From JBBRZM01 sp963813635 (GTDB taxonomy: Bacteria; Actinomycetota; Acidimicrobiia; IMCC26256; JBBRZM01), in contig CAWEZO010000011.1 in assembly GCA_963813635.1 (NCBI GenBank), positions 372,001-436,000 of the forward strand: 64,000 nt of DNA. The letters run 5' to 3'. The notes under the pieces were generated by a model that saw only the letters and a program-made list of their open reading frames with translations, had not been told where the DNA came from and made no database searches. This document shows, piece by piece, positions 26,123 through 35,582 of this stretch; position 1 is the first letter of the stretch, and every line of letters begins with the position of its first letter. The position numbers and the translations under genes were made by a program.

Positions 26123-26622
26123 ATGCCGTTCACCGACGCCAACCGTGACAAGGCGCGGATCATCGCGACGTACCCGCTCGCGCGCTCGGCGGTGCTCCCG
26201 CTCCTGCACCTCGCGCAGGAGCAGGACGGCTGGGTCTCGCCGCGACGGCGATCGAGGAGGTCGCCGCATTGCGTGCGACCTCGAGCCCGCGCAGGTGCTC
26301 GGGACGTGCAGCTTCTACACGATGTACAAGCGCGACCGCGTGAAGCAGACTCGTCGTCTCCGTGTGCACGAACGTGTCGTGTCTCGTGAACGGTGGCCCC
26401 GAGCTGCTACGAGCAGCTGCAGCGACGCAGTACTCGGACGACGACGACGTGATGGTCGAAGAGGTCGAGTGCCTCGCCGCGTGCGACACCGCGCCGGTGT
26501 TCCAGGTGAACTACGAGTTCCACGGCAACGCCACGCCGCGAGTCGGCCGCGGCAACGATCGAGGAGTACCGCTCGGGCACGCGCGTGGCCCGCGCGGCGT
26601 GTCGGGAGGGAAGCGCGCCTGA
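26123..26622 (+). CDS. nuoE: NADH-quinone oxidoreductase subunit E, first complex I (frameshifted)
   Basis: This 24-kDa-type subunit carries a [2Fe-2S] cluster in the NADH module. It starts at ATG 26123 directly after the nuoD stop. Recognisable blocks are ARSAVLPLLHLAQEQDGWVS, VLGTCSFYTMYKRDRVK, the first Cys pair in CTNVSCLVNGGPEL (C-x4-C) and the second in ECLAACDTAPVFQVNYEF (C-x3-C). Indels near 26240, 26270, 26350 and 26540 split it across frames. The stop at 26620-26622 overlaps the nuoF ATG. Confidence 0.87.
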
Positions 26623-27982
26623 TGGCAGTGACCGAGACGCGCATCGTCACGAAGCGGCTGCGCGAGCACCCCGACGACTCGTGGACGATCGACCGCTACC
26701 TCGCGACCGGCGGGTACGAGCAGCTGCGCCGGGCGCTGACGATGCAGCCCGTGCACATCCAGGACGAGCAGGTGAAGGCGTCGGGCCTGCGCGGGCCGCG
26801 GCGGCGCCGGCTTCGGCACCGGCCAGAAGTGGTCGTTCCTGCCGAAGGGCGTCTACCCGCGGTACCTGGCGGTCAACGGCGACGAGGGTGAGCCGTCCAC
26901 GTTCAAGGACCACATGCTCATCGAGCGCGATCCGCACCAGATCGTCGAGGGCGTGGTCATCTCGGCGTTCGCGATCGAGGCGCATCACGCGTTCATCTAC
27001 GTGCGGGGCGAGTTCGCGCTCGGCATCGAGCGGCTCGAGCAGGCGCGTCGCCGACGCGTACGCGCAGGGGCTTCATCGGCAAGAACATCCTCGGCTCCGG
27101 CTTCGACCTCGAGGTCGTCGTGCACCGCGGCGCGGGCGCGTACATCGCCGGCGACGAGACGGGTCTGCTCTCGAGCCTCGAGGGCGAGCGCGCGATGCCG
27201 CGCATCAAGCCGCCGTTCCCCGCGGTGCAGGGTCTGTACGCGCAGCCGACGGTCGTCAACAACGTCGAGACCCTGTCGACCGTCCCGCACATCCTCGGCA
27301 TGGGTGGCGCGGAGTACGCCAAGCTCGGCGTCGGTCGCTCCACGGGCACGCGCATCTTCTCGGTCTCGGGTCACGTCGAGCGGCCCGGGCAACTACGAGG
27401 TCGAGCTCGGCATCACGTTCCGCGAGCTGATCGAAGACCTCGCGGGCGGCGTGCGCGGCGGCAAGCAGATGAAGTTCTTCATTCCCGGCGGCGCGTCGGC
27501 GCCGTGGCTGATGCCGGAGCACCTCGACGCGCCGCTCGACATGGACTACGTCGGCGCGGAGCTGAAGACGATGCTCGGGTCGGGCGCGATCATGGTGTTC
27601 GACGAGGACGTGAACCCGGCGCTCGTCGCGTGGCGGCTGCTCGAAGTTCTTCGCGCACGAGAGCTGCGGCAAGTGCACGCCGTGTCGCGAGGGATCGATC
27701 TGGCTCGAGCGGGTGCTGTTCCGGATCGTCGCACGGTCTCGGGCGGCCCGCAGGACCTCGACCTGCATGCTGTCGTTCGGCTCGACGATCGTCCCCGGCC
27801 TCAACGCGCCGTTCGCGCAGACCACCATCTGCGCGATGGGACCGAGCACGATGTCGCCGGTGGTCAGCCTCGACCGCTTCTTCCGCGAGGAGATCGACGA
27901 ACGGCGGCCGAGCGACGCCCGGAGCCGGCCTCGAGCGAAGGTGACTGACCCGGTCGCGCCCCGTCCGCCGGCGTTCCGATGA
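26622..27982 (+). CDS. nuoF: NADH-quinone oxidoreductase subunit F, first complex I (frameshifted)
   Basis: This is the NADH- and FMN-binding 51-kDa subunit. ATG 26622 starts MAVTETRIVTKRLREHP. The flavin/NADH Gly-rich region is recovered as RGGAGFGTGQKWSFLPKG after a shift near 26805. Then come YLAVNGDEGEPSTFKDHML, GAYIAGDETGLLSSLEG and PFPAVQGLYAQPTVVNNVET. The N3 [4Fe-4S] ligands lie in SCGKCTPCREGS and in TTICAMGPS. Indels near 26805, 27050, 27075, 27390, 27645 and 27690-27780 break the frame. The stop at 27980-27982 overlaps the nuoG ATG (ATGA). Confidence 0.88.
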
Positions 27983-30773
27983 GCCAGTGGCCGTCGACGT
28001 ACGACTACGTGCTCCCGACGCGGACCGCCGGGGACATCGTGACGCTGACGATCGACGGTCGCGAGGTGCAGGCGCAGACCGGTGACCTGCTGATCAAGGT
28101 GGCCCAGGACCACGGCACCTACATCCCACGCTTCTGCTACCACGAGCGCATGAAGCCGGTGGGCATGTGCCGCATGTGCCTCGTCGAGGTCGAAGGCATG
28201 CGCGGTCTGCAGATCTCGTGCGGCACACCGGTCGCCGACGGCATGGTCGTGCACACGCAGTCCGCCGCGGTGACCAGGCCCAGGACGGCGTGCTCGAGCT
28301 CCTGCTGATCAACCACCCGCTCGACTGCCCGGTGTGCGACCGCGGCGGCGAGTGCCCGCTGCAGGACACGACGCTCGCGTTCGGCCCGGGCGAGTCGCGC
28401 TTCGTCGAGGAGAAGCGGCACTGGGAGAAGCCGATCCCGATCTCCGAGCTCGTCCTGCTGGACCGCGAGCGCTGCATCCAGTGCGGACGCTGCACGCGCT
28501 TCGCCGACGAGATCGCCGGTGACGCGTTGATCGACTTCGGCGTGCGCGGTGCGGCGACCGAGGTCATCACGTACCCCGGCGACCCGTTCAGCTCGTACTT
28601 CTCCGGCAACACGGTGCAGATCTGCCCGGTCGGCGCGCTCACCGCGACGCCGTACCGCTTCCGGGCCCGGCCGTGGGACCTCACCACGGTCGAGACGAGC
28701 TGCACGACGTGCGCGGTGCAGTGCCGGGGCGCGTTGGAGTCGACGTCGAACCGCCTCGTGCGACTGCTCGGCGTCGACACCGAACCGGTCAACCACGGCT
28801 GGCTGTGCGACAAGGGCCGGTACGCGCTACGAGGGGGTGCACTCGCCGAACCGGGTCGTGCAACCGATGGTCCGCAAGGACGGCGAGCTCGTCGAGTGCT
28901 CGTGGCCCGAGGCGCTCGACGCCGCTGCCGAGGGGTTGCGGCAAGTGCTCGACCTCCACGGCCCACAGTCGGTCGCCGCGCTCGGCGGCGCGCGTGGCAC
29001 CAACGAAGACGCGTACGTGTGGGCGCGTTTCGTCAAGGGCGTGCTGGGCACGGACAACGTCGACGCGCAGCTCGGCGACGGGCTTCCGGCCGATGTCGTG
29101 CTGGGGTTGCCGGATGCGACGATCGCCGACCTCGACCGCGCGCGGGCGATCGTGGTCGTCGCGCCCGATCTCAAGGAGGAGCTGCCGGTTCTCTCTCTCC
29201 GGGTTCGACGCGCGGCCGACGACCTCAAGGTTCCGCTCATCGGTGCTCGCGTCGCGACGACGGCCTCACGAAGTACGCGACCGCGGTGTTGCGCCACGGT
29301 CCCGGCGAGCAGGCCGCCGCCGTCGAGCAGCTCGTGCGCGCGCTCGAGGGCGCGGCTCCTGTCGATGATGCCGCTCGCCGCGGCGCGGAGGCGATCAGGG
29401 ACGCGAGGGTGACATCGTCGTGGTGCTCGGCCGGCCCTCGGTCGCGGAGTCGGCCGATGCCACGGTGCTCGCAGCTGCCGCGCTGTGCCGCCTGCCCGAC
29501 GTGCGATTCCTGTCGGCGCTGCGGCGCGGCAACGTCCACGGCGCGCTCGACCTCGGCCTCACGCCCGGGTTCCTGCCCGGCCGCGTGACGCTCGAGGCCG
29601 GGAGCGGCGCTGTTCATCGACGAGTGGGGCGCGGTGCCCGAGGAGCGCGGGCTCGACGCCGCCGGAATCCTGCAGGCCGCGAGCCAGGGCCGGATCCGTG
29701 CGCTGGTGCTCCACGGGAGTGATCCGATCGCCGATTTTCCGGATCACACGCTGGCGCGGCGACGCGTTCGACAAGATCGGCTTCCACATCGCGGTCGACA
29801 CGTTCATCACCGATAGCTCCCGGCACGCCGACGTCGTGTTGCCGTGCTCGATGTGGGGCGAGAAGCCGGGCAGTGTGACCAACATCGAGGGACGCGTGCA
29901 GCGGGTCGGCCAGAAGGTCTCACCGGACGGTGCGGTGATGCGCGACTGGCGGATCGCGAGCGAGCTCGCGGCACGTTTCGGCGCCGACTTCGACCTCGAG
30001 TCCGTCGAGGAGATGCAGGACGAGATCGCGCCGCGTCGCGCCCGCGTATTCGGGCATCACTGCGCGGCTTCTCGCGCTCGCGCCGCGACGGCGCAGTGGC
30101 ACCGATCGCCGAGCACCCCGACGAGATCGTCGTGACGAGCCGGCCGGGCGCGTCATCCGACTTGTCGTGGGAGCCGATCCAAGTCGGGGCCTCGCAGGAG
30201 GGCGACCCCGCGTCCTCCGGCCCAACGGCCGCCGTCGGAGCCGCGACCGGCGCGGCCACCACGTTGCAGCCCGGTCTGGCCGCGCCCGAGGGCGGCGATC
30301 GCATCCAGGCGGCGGCGGCCGCCGGCCGGGAGCTGGCGGCGACCGTGACGGCCGAGACCGGCGCGCCGCCCGAGCTGCACCGCTGGGACGGCCGGGTCGA
30401 GGCGTGGGTCCCGCCGCACCGCGACGCGTACGCTCTGCGGCTCGTGACCGGCCGCAAGCTCTACGACGGGGGTCGCATCGTGACGGAAACACCGTTGCTG
30501 GCGCCGCTCGCGCCGGGGTGCGTACTGCTCGTCAACCGCGCCGATCGTGATCGCATCGGTGTCGCCGATGGCGGCGAGGTGAAAGTCACCACGTCGCGCG
30601 GCTCACGCGTGCTCGCGGTCCGCGCCGACGTGGCGATCCCGGCGGGCGTCGGATTCCTCGCGATCAACCAACCGGGCACCCCGAGCGAGCCCGGCGGCAT
30701 GCCGGGCGGACCGAGCGACTTGATCGACGTCGACGCGCCGATCACCGACCTCCGAGTGGAGTCGATTCGCTGA
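27979..30773 (+). CDS. nuoG: NADH-quinone oxidoreductase subunit G, first complex I (frameshifted)
   Basis: The protein has about 930 residues. The N-terminal ferredoxin domain has the [2Fe-2S] ligands in RFCYHERMKPVGMCRMCLVE. The His/Cys [4Fe-4S] box is HPLDCPVCDRGGECPLQD. RCIQCGRCTRFADEI and the Cys in VQICPVGALT follow. A further cluster motif, CTTCAVQC, begins a molybdopterin-oxidoreductase-like domain (LGGARGTNEDAYVWARFVKG, HADVVLPCSMWGEKPGSVTN). The C-terminus is a molybdopterin dinucleotide-binding-like fold. Shifts occur near 28272, 28830, 29255, 29410, 29605, 29755 and 30045. It ends at TGA 30771-30773, overlapping nuoH. Confidence 0.9.
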
Positions 30774-32005
30774 TGCCGCTGCTCGCCTCCGACCCGCTGT
30801 TGAGCGGAAACGTCGACCTCACGGTCGTCTTGATCGTCATCGGCAAGACGATCGTGGTGTTCGCTTTGCTCATGCTCGCCGTGCTCTTCTACGTCTGGTT
30901 CATGCGCAAGGTCATCGCCGACATGCAGAACCGCATCGGCCCCAACACCGCGGGCCCGTGGGGAATGCTCCAGACCCTCGCCGATGGCATCAAGCTGTTC
31001 TTCAAGGAGCAATCGACGCCGACGAGCGCCGATCGCCGGGTCTTCATGATCGCGCCGTACCTTGCGATCCTTCCCGCGTTTCTCGCGTTCAGCATCGTGC
31101 CGATCGGCGGCGTCGTGACCATCGCGGGGCACCGCACGTATGTGCAGCTGGCCGATCTCCCCATCGGGGTGCTGTGGCTGCTCGCGATGTCGGGGCTCGG
31201 GCTGTACGGCGTGATGCTCGCGGGGTGGTCGTCGGGCTCGAAGTACCCGTTGCTCGGGTCGGTGCGTGCGTCAGCGCAGTTGTTGAGCTACGAGGCCGCG
31301 TTCAGCCTCGCGATCGTCGGCGTGCTCGTCCAGACGAGCAACTTGCGGACACGTGCGATCGTCGACCAGCAGGCATGGGTGGGCTCGTGGTCGATCGCCC
31401 ATCCCACCGATTGGCCGATCGCCAACTGGCTCGTCGGGCCGGCGATCGTCGCGTTCCTCATCTTTCTCATCGCCGCCGTCGCGGAGACGAATCACCCACC
31501 GTTCGATCTCGTCGAGGCCGAGCAGGAGCTCGTCGGCGGCTTCCACACCGAATACACGGGCATTCGCTTCGCGATCTTCTTCCTGGCCGAGTTCATGAAC
31601 GTCATCACGATGTCGGCCATCGCGGTGACGCTGTTCCTCGGCGGACCGGCCGGTCCCTCGCTCGGGTTCCTCGCCGCCAACGGTTGGTTCAACGTGTGGG
31701 TGATGCCCATCTTCTGGTTCATGCTGAAGCTGCTCGCGCTGCTCTTCTGCACGGTGTGGGTGCGGGCGTCGCTGCCCCGGCTGCGTTACGACCAGCTCAT
31801 GGACGTCGGCTGGAAGTTTCTGATCGAGATCGCGTTCCTCTGGGTGATGGTGTCGGCGTTGCTCGTCGTCGCACGCGACCAGCGCTGGGATCTCTGGCTC
31901 GTCGCCCCGTCGGCAGGCCTCGGGGCGATCGCGGTGTATGGCGTCCTCTGGCTCTCGATGCCCAAACGCGACGAGCGCGTCTCCCATGACCTGGAGATCA
32001 AGTAG
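30773..32005 (+). CDS. nuoH: NADH-quinone oxidoreductase subunit H, first complex I
   Basis: This intact 410-residue membrane subunit (ND1 homologue) lines the quinone channel. Conserved segments are RKVIADMQNRIGPNTAGPWGMLQTLADGIKLFFKE (given in part), LLSYEAAFSLAIVGVLV, ETNHPPFDLVEAEQELVGGFHTEYTG (given in part) and WVRASLPRLRYDQLMDVGWK. It is about 70 residues longer than the second-operon copy, mainly in a periplasmic or loop region near residue 200 (WVGSWSIAHPTDWPIANWLV) and at the C-terminus. It starts at ATG 30773 overlapping the nuoG stop; from here to nuoK no frameshift is seen. Confidence 0.96.
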   Translation: MPLLASDPLLSGNVDLTVVLIVIGKTIVVFALLMLAVLFYVWFMRKVIADMQNRIGPNTAGPWGMLQTLADGIKLFFKEQSTPTSADRRVFMIAPYLAILPAFLAFSIVPIGGVVTIAGHRTYVQLADLPIGVLWLLAMSGLGLYGVMLAGWSSGSKYPLLGSVRASAQLLSYEAAFSLAIVGVLVQTSNLRTRAIVDQQAWVGSWSIAHPTDWPIANWLVGPAIVAFLIFLIAAVAETNHPPFDLVEAEQELVGGFHTEYTGIRFAIFFLAEFMNVITMSAIAVTLFLGGPAGPSLGFLAANGWFNVWVMPIFWFMLKLLALLFCTVWVRASLPRLRYDQLMDVGWKFLIEIAFLWVMVSALLVVARDQRWDLWLVAPSAGLGAIAVYGVLWLSMPKRDERVSHDLEIK

Positions 32006-32670
32006 TGGGGAGGTTCACCGGCTTCCGCGTGACGCTGGAGCAGATGTTCCGGCCGCGCGTCACGACGGAGTACCCCGAGCACAAGCGCCCGAAGCCCGAA
32101 CGCTTCCACGGTCGCCATGTCCTCAACCGCTACGAGGACGGCATGGAGAAGTGCATCGGCTGTGAGCTGTGCGCGGGTGTGTGCCCGGCGCGGTGCATCT
32201 ACGTGCGGGGCGCCGACAACCCGCCCGACGCGCCGGTATCGCCGGGCGAGCGCTACGGCTTCGTGTACGAGATCAACTACTTGCGCTGCATCCACTGCGA
32301 CCTCTGCGTCGAAGCCTGTCCGACCGAGGCGATCACCGAGACGAAGCTGTTCGAATTCTCGTTCGTGAATCGTGACGACGCGATCTACACGAAGCGCGAG
32401 CTGCTCGTCGACGACGACGGCCGATCGCGCCAGATGCCATGGGAGCTGTGGGCCGGCGATGAAGACGACCTGACCAGCGCGTGGATGCGCGCCACGTCCT
32501 CGGCAGGCAATGCCGTCTACGAGGGCAGGGTCGCATGGTCAGCCGAGCTGGGATATGGAGTGCGGCCCCCCGAGCACGGCCAAACGGCCGCGCTCGAGGA
32601 GGAGTCCGACCTCACCACACCGCCGCCTGCGGAGCCCGTCGGCACACGTGACGAGGAGGCACACTCGTGA
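32005..32670 (+). CDS. nuoI: NADH-quinone oxidoreductase subunit I, first complex I
   Basis: The product has 221 residues from GTG 32005, which overlaps the nuoH stop. Two [4Fe-4S] motifs, CIGCELCAGVCPARC (about residue 49) and CIHCDLCVEACPTEA (about residue 94), carry clusters N6a and N6b. The C-terminal 60 residues beyond the second motif are acidic and Pro-rich (TAALEEESDLTTPPPAEPVG) and not part of the conserved core. It passes electrons from NuoG to NuoB. The nuoJ GTG overlaps its stop. Confidence 0.95.
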   Translation: MGRFTGFRVTLEQMFRPRVTTEYPEHKRPKPERFHGRHVLNRYEDGMEKCIGCELCAGVCPARCIYVRGADNPPDAPVSPGERYGFVYEINYLRCIHCDLCVEACPTEAITETKLFEFSFVNRDDAIYTKRELLVDDDGRSRQMPWELWAGDEDDLTSAWMRATSSAGNAVYEGRVAWSAELGYGVRPPEHGQTAALEEESDLTTPPPAEPVGTRDEEAHS

Positions 32671-33245
32671 CCGCGGTCGTGTTCTTCGTCTTCGCGGCCA
32701 TCGCGCTCGCGGGCGCGGTCGGCGTCGTGCTGGCGCGCAACCCCGTGCACTCGGCGTTGCTGCTCGTGGTCTGCCTCGTCAGCGTCGGGGTGTTCTTCCT
32801 GCAGCAAGAGGCGCAGCTGCTCTTCGCGGTGCAGATCATCGTTTACGCGAGCGCGATCGTCGTGCTGTTCCTCTTCGTCATCATGCTGCTCGGCGTCGAC
32901 CGCCAGGAGCAGTGGGCCGAGCCGATCAGGTTCCAGCGGCCGGCCGCGATCACGCTCGGCGTCGTCATCCTGGCCGAGATCATCCTGCTCGGCGGCGGTA
33001 CGTGGGCAACCGGCGCGCACTCGACGCGTGGCGCGCTCGAGCGCCACGGCGGCAACATCAGGCCGGTCGCGCAGGTGTTGTTCACCGACTTCCTCTGGCC
33101 GTTCGAGCTCACCGCCGCGCTGCTGGTGATCGCCGTGGTCGGCGCCGTCGTGCTCGCGCGCAGATCGGGACAACCGGTGGAGTTCGCCGACGAGTTGGAA
33201 GCCCGCGCCGCGGCCGACGAGCGCGACGAGGAGCCGGTGCCGTGA
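32667..33245 (+). CDS. nuoJ: NADH-quinone oxidoreductase subunit J, first complex I
   Basis: This 192-residue ND6-like membrane subunit has five helices. GVVLARNPVHSALLLVVCLV and FAVQIIVYASAIVVLFLFVIMLL (given in part) are the typical second and third helices; the latter contains the pi-bulge region that rearranges during turnover. The C-terminal tail is charged (EARAAADERDEEPVP). GTG 32667 and the stop at 33245 overlap their neighbours by four and four bases. Confidence 0.94.
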   Translation: MTAVVFFVFAAIALAGAVGVVLARNPVHSALLLVVCLVSVGVFFLQQEAQLLFAVQIIVYASAIVVLFLFVIMLLGVDRQEQWAEPIRFQRPAAITLGVVILAEIILLGGGTWATGAHSTRGALERHGGNIRPVAQVLFTDFLWPFELTAALLVIAVVGAVVLARRSGQPVEFADELEARAAADERDEEPVP

Positions 33246-33547
33246 CGATCACCGGCAACTATTACCTCGTGCTCGCGGCACTGCTGTTCGGCATCGGCGC
33301 GGTCGGGCTGCTCATTCGGCGCAATGTCCTCGTGATGTTCATGTGCGTCGAGCTCATGCTCAACGCCGTCAACCTCACGTTCGTCACGTTCGCCCACATG
33401 CTCAACGACCGGGGTGGCCAGGCGATCGTGTTCTTCACGCTCGTGGTCGCCGCGGCCGAGGTGGCGGTCGGGCTCGCGATCATCGTGGCGATCTTCCGGC
33501 GCCGCCGCGGTGCAACCGCCGACGACGTCCGGCTGCTACGCGGATGA
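33242..33547 (+). CDS. nuoK: NADH-quinone oxidoreductase subunit K, first complex I
   Basis: This 101-residue ND4L homologue has three helices. Conserved segments are IGAVGLLIRRNVLVMFMCVELMLNAVNLTFV (given in part), with the proton-channel Glu in CVELMLNAVN, and VVAAAEVAVGLAIIVAIFRR with the second Glu. It starts at GTG 33242 (GTGA overlap with nuoJ) and ends at the ATGA overlap with nuoL. Confidence 0.95.
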   Translation: MTITGNYYLVLAALLFGIGAVGLLIRRNVLVMFMCVELMLNAVNLTFVTFAHMLNDRGGQAIVFFTLVVAAAEVAVGLAIIVAIFRRRRGATADDVRLLRG

Positions 33548-35582
33548 GCTCTCGCGACGTGCTCGACCTCGTGTGGCTCGTCCCGGCGTTTCCGATCGCC
33601 GGGGCGATCATCCTGTTGCTCTTCGGCAGACGAATCGGGGAGCCGGTCGCAGGCTGGATCGGCAGCGGGCTGCTCGCGTGCTCCTTCGTGTGGTCGGTCG
33701 TGACGTTCTTCGCGCTGCGCGACGTGAGGCCGCGCGCCCACGTGCGCAACATCTTCGACTGGTTCGTCTCCGGTGGCCTCAGCGTGAAGTTCGGCTTCCT
33801 CGTCGACCCGCTCTCGGTCACGTGGATCCTGTTCGTCACGGGTGTCGCCATGCTCATCCACGTGTTCGCGATCGGGTACATGCACGGCGATCCACGATTC
33901 GGCCGGTTCTTCGCGTACATGAACCTGTTCGTCGCGTCGATGCTCGTGCTCGTGCTGGGCAGCAGCTTCATCGTCACGTTCGTCGGATGGGAGGGCGTCG
34001 GACTGTGCTCGTACCTGCTGATCGGCTTCTGGTTCGAGCGCAACGCCGCCGCCGTCGCCAGCAAGAAGGCGTTTATCACGACCCGCGTCGGCGACTTCGG
34101 GTTCATGGTGGCGATGTTCCTGATCTTTGCCAGTCTCGGGAGCCTCGACTACGCCCGCACGTTGCCGCGCGCGCACACGCTTGCGAACGGCACTGTCACC
34201 GCCATCGCGCTCCTCCTCCTTCTCGGCGCGATCGGCAAGAGCGCGCAGTTCCCGTTGCACGTGTGGCTCCCCGACGCGATGGAGGGCCCCACGCCCGTCT
34301 CCGCTCTCATCCACGCGGCCACGATGGTGACCGCGGGGGTCTTCATCGTCGCCCGTGCCCATTCGTTCTTCGAGGCGAGCGGCTCGGCGGGCGAGTGGGT
34401 CGCGTGGATCGGCGGGTTCACTGCGCTCGCGGCGGCGACTGTCGCGCTCGGTGCAACCCGACATCAAGCGCGTGCTGGCGTACTCCACCGTCAGCCAGAT
34501 CGGGTACATGTTCGTAGCGCTCGGCGTCAAGGCGTACGCGGCCGCGGTCTTCCTGGTCGTCGTGCACGCGTTCTTCAAGGCGACGCTCTTCCTCGGTGCG
34601 GGCTCCGTTATCCACAGCAGCGAGGGCGTGCAAGACATGCGGGTGATGGGCCGTCTGCAGAAGTACATGCCCTACACCGCGGGCGCGTTCATCGTCGCGT
34701 GGCTCGCGATCGCGGGCGTCCCGCCGTTTGCCAGCTTCTGGGCGAAGGACGAGATCCTCACCAAGGCGTTCGACGCGCACAGCTACGGGGTGTGGATCCT
34801 CGGCACCGTCACCGCCGGCCTGACCGGCTTCTACATGGCGCGCGAGGTGTACCTCGTGTTCTTCGGCAACGAGCGCTTCCGCGCCGTGCCCGTGGTCGCG
34901 GGCGGCGCCGACGACGCCGCGCCACCTGACACCGACGAGCCGGTGGGCGCGCCGGCGCCCGAGTTCGACACGCCGACCGTGAGCTACGGCGAGCCGCCGC
35001 GTCCGGCACTGCTCACCGGCGATCCCCACGAGTCGCCGCCGGTCATGTTGGGTCCGGTGCTCGTGCTCGCGTTCCTCGCCGCCTTCGGTGGGCTGCTCGA
35101 CCTGCCCTTCCGGCCGCTCGAACATCTCAACAAGTGGCTCGAGCCCGTGTTCGCCGACGTCACGCCGGTCCACCCGCCGTCGTTTCTCGGCGCAGCGGCG
35201 CTCTCGACGCTGGCGGTCGTCGTCGGAATCGCCGGGATCCTGATCGCGTGGGCGCTCTACAAGGACGGGCTGCGCGACGCATCCCGCGATCCTGCCGACG
35301 AACGCCTCGGGCGCGCGGGGCGCATCTTCGGTCATGCGTATTACTTCGACGAGGGCATCGGGGCCGCGGTCTCCGGGCCGGTGCGACGTCGCCGCCGACT
35401 GGCTGGCTTTCGTCGTCGACGCCAAGATCATCGACGGCGCGGTCAACGGGATCGGCACGCTCGTGCGCAAGAGCAGTGACCAGCTCCGCAAGGTGCAGAG
35501 CGGTCTGGTGCGCGAGTACGCGCTCGGAATCGTGATCGGCGTCGCGCTGCTCCTCGTCTGGATCGTCACGAGGGCATTCTGA
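33544..35582 (+). CDS. nuoL: NADH-quinone oxidoreductase subunit L, first complex I (two frameshifts)
   Basis: This is the distal antiporter-like proton pump (ND5), about 679 residues after repair. Key pieces: FLVGWEG-type motif FVGWEGVGLCSYLLIGFWF with the essential Glu, GAIGKSAQFPLHVWLPDAMEGPTPVSALIHAATMV (given in part) with the Lys, and, after a shift near 34452, DIKRVLAYSTVSQIGYM. A hydrophilic insert of about 60 residues (VAGGADDAAPPDTDEPVGAP onward) lies between late helices. A second shift near 35385 leads to the lateral-helix end DAKIIDGAVNGIGTL. It starts at ATG 33544, overlapping nuoK. Confidence 0.93.

Noticed and set aside
23212..26148. A single 978-codon plus-strand frame across nuoA to nuoD
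   Set aside because: It is a chimera of correct and out-of-frame segments. Conserved NuoA, NuoB, NuoC and NuoD pieces show that several genes and indels lie inside it.
23212..30773. Programmed ribosomal frameshifting as an explanation for the split nuo genes
   Set aside because: There are too many sites, of both signs, with no slippery heptamers or common downstream structure. Consensus errors are simpler.
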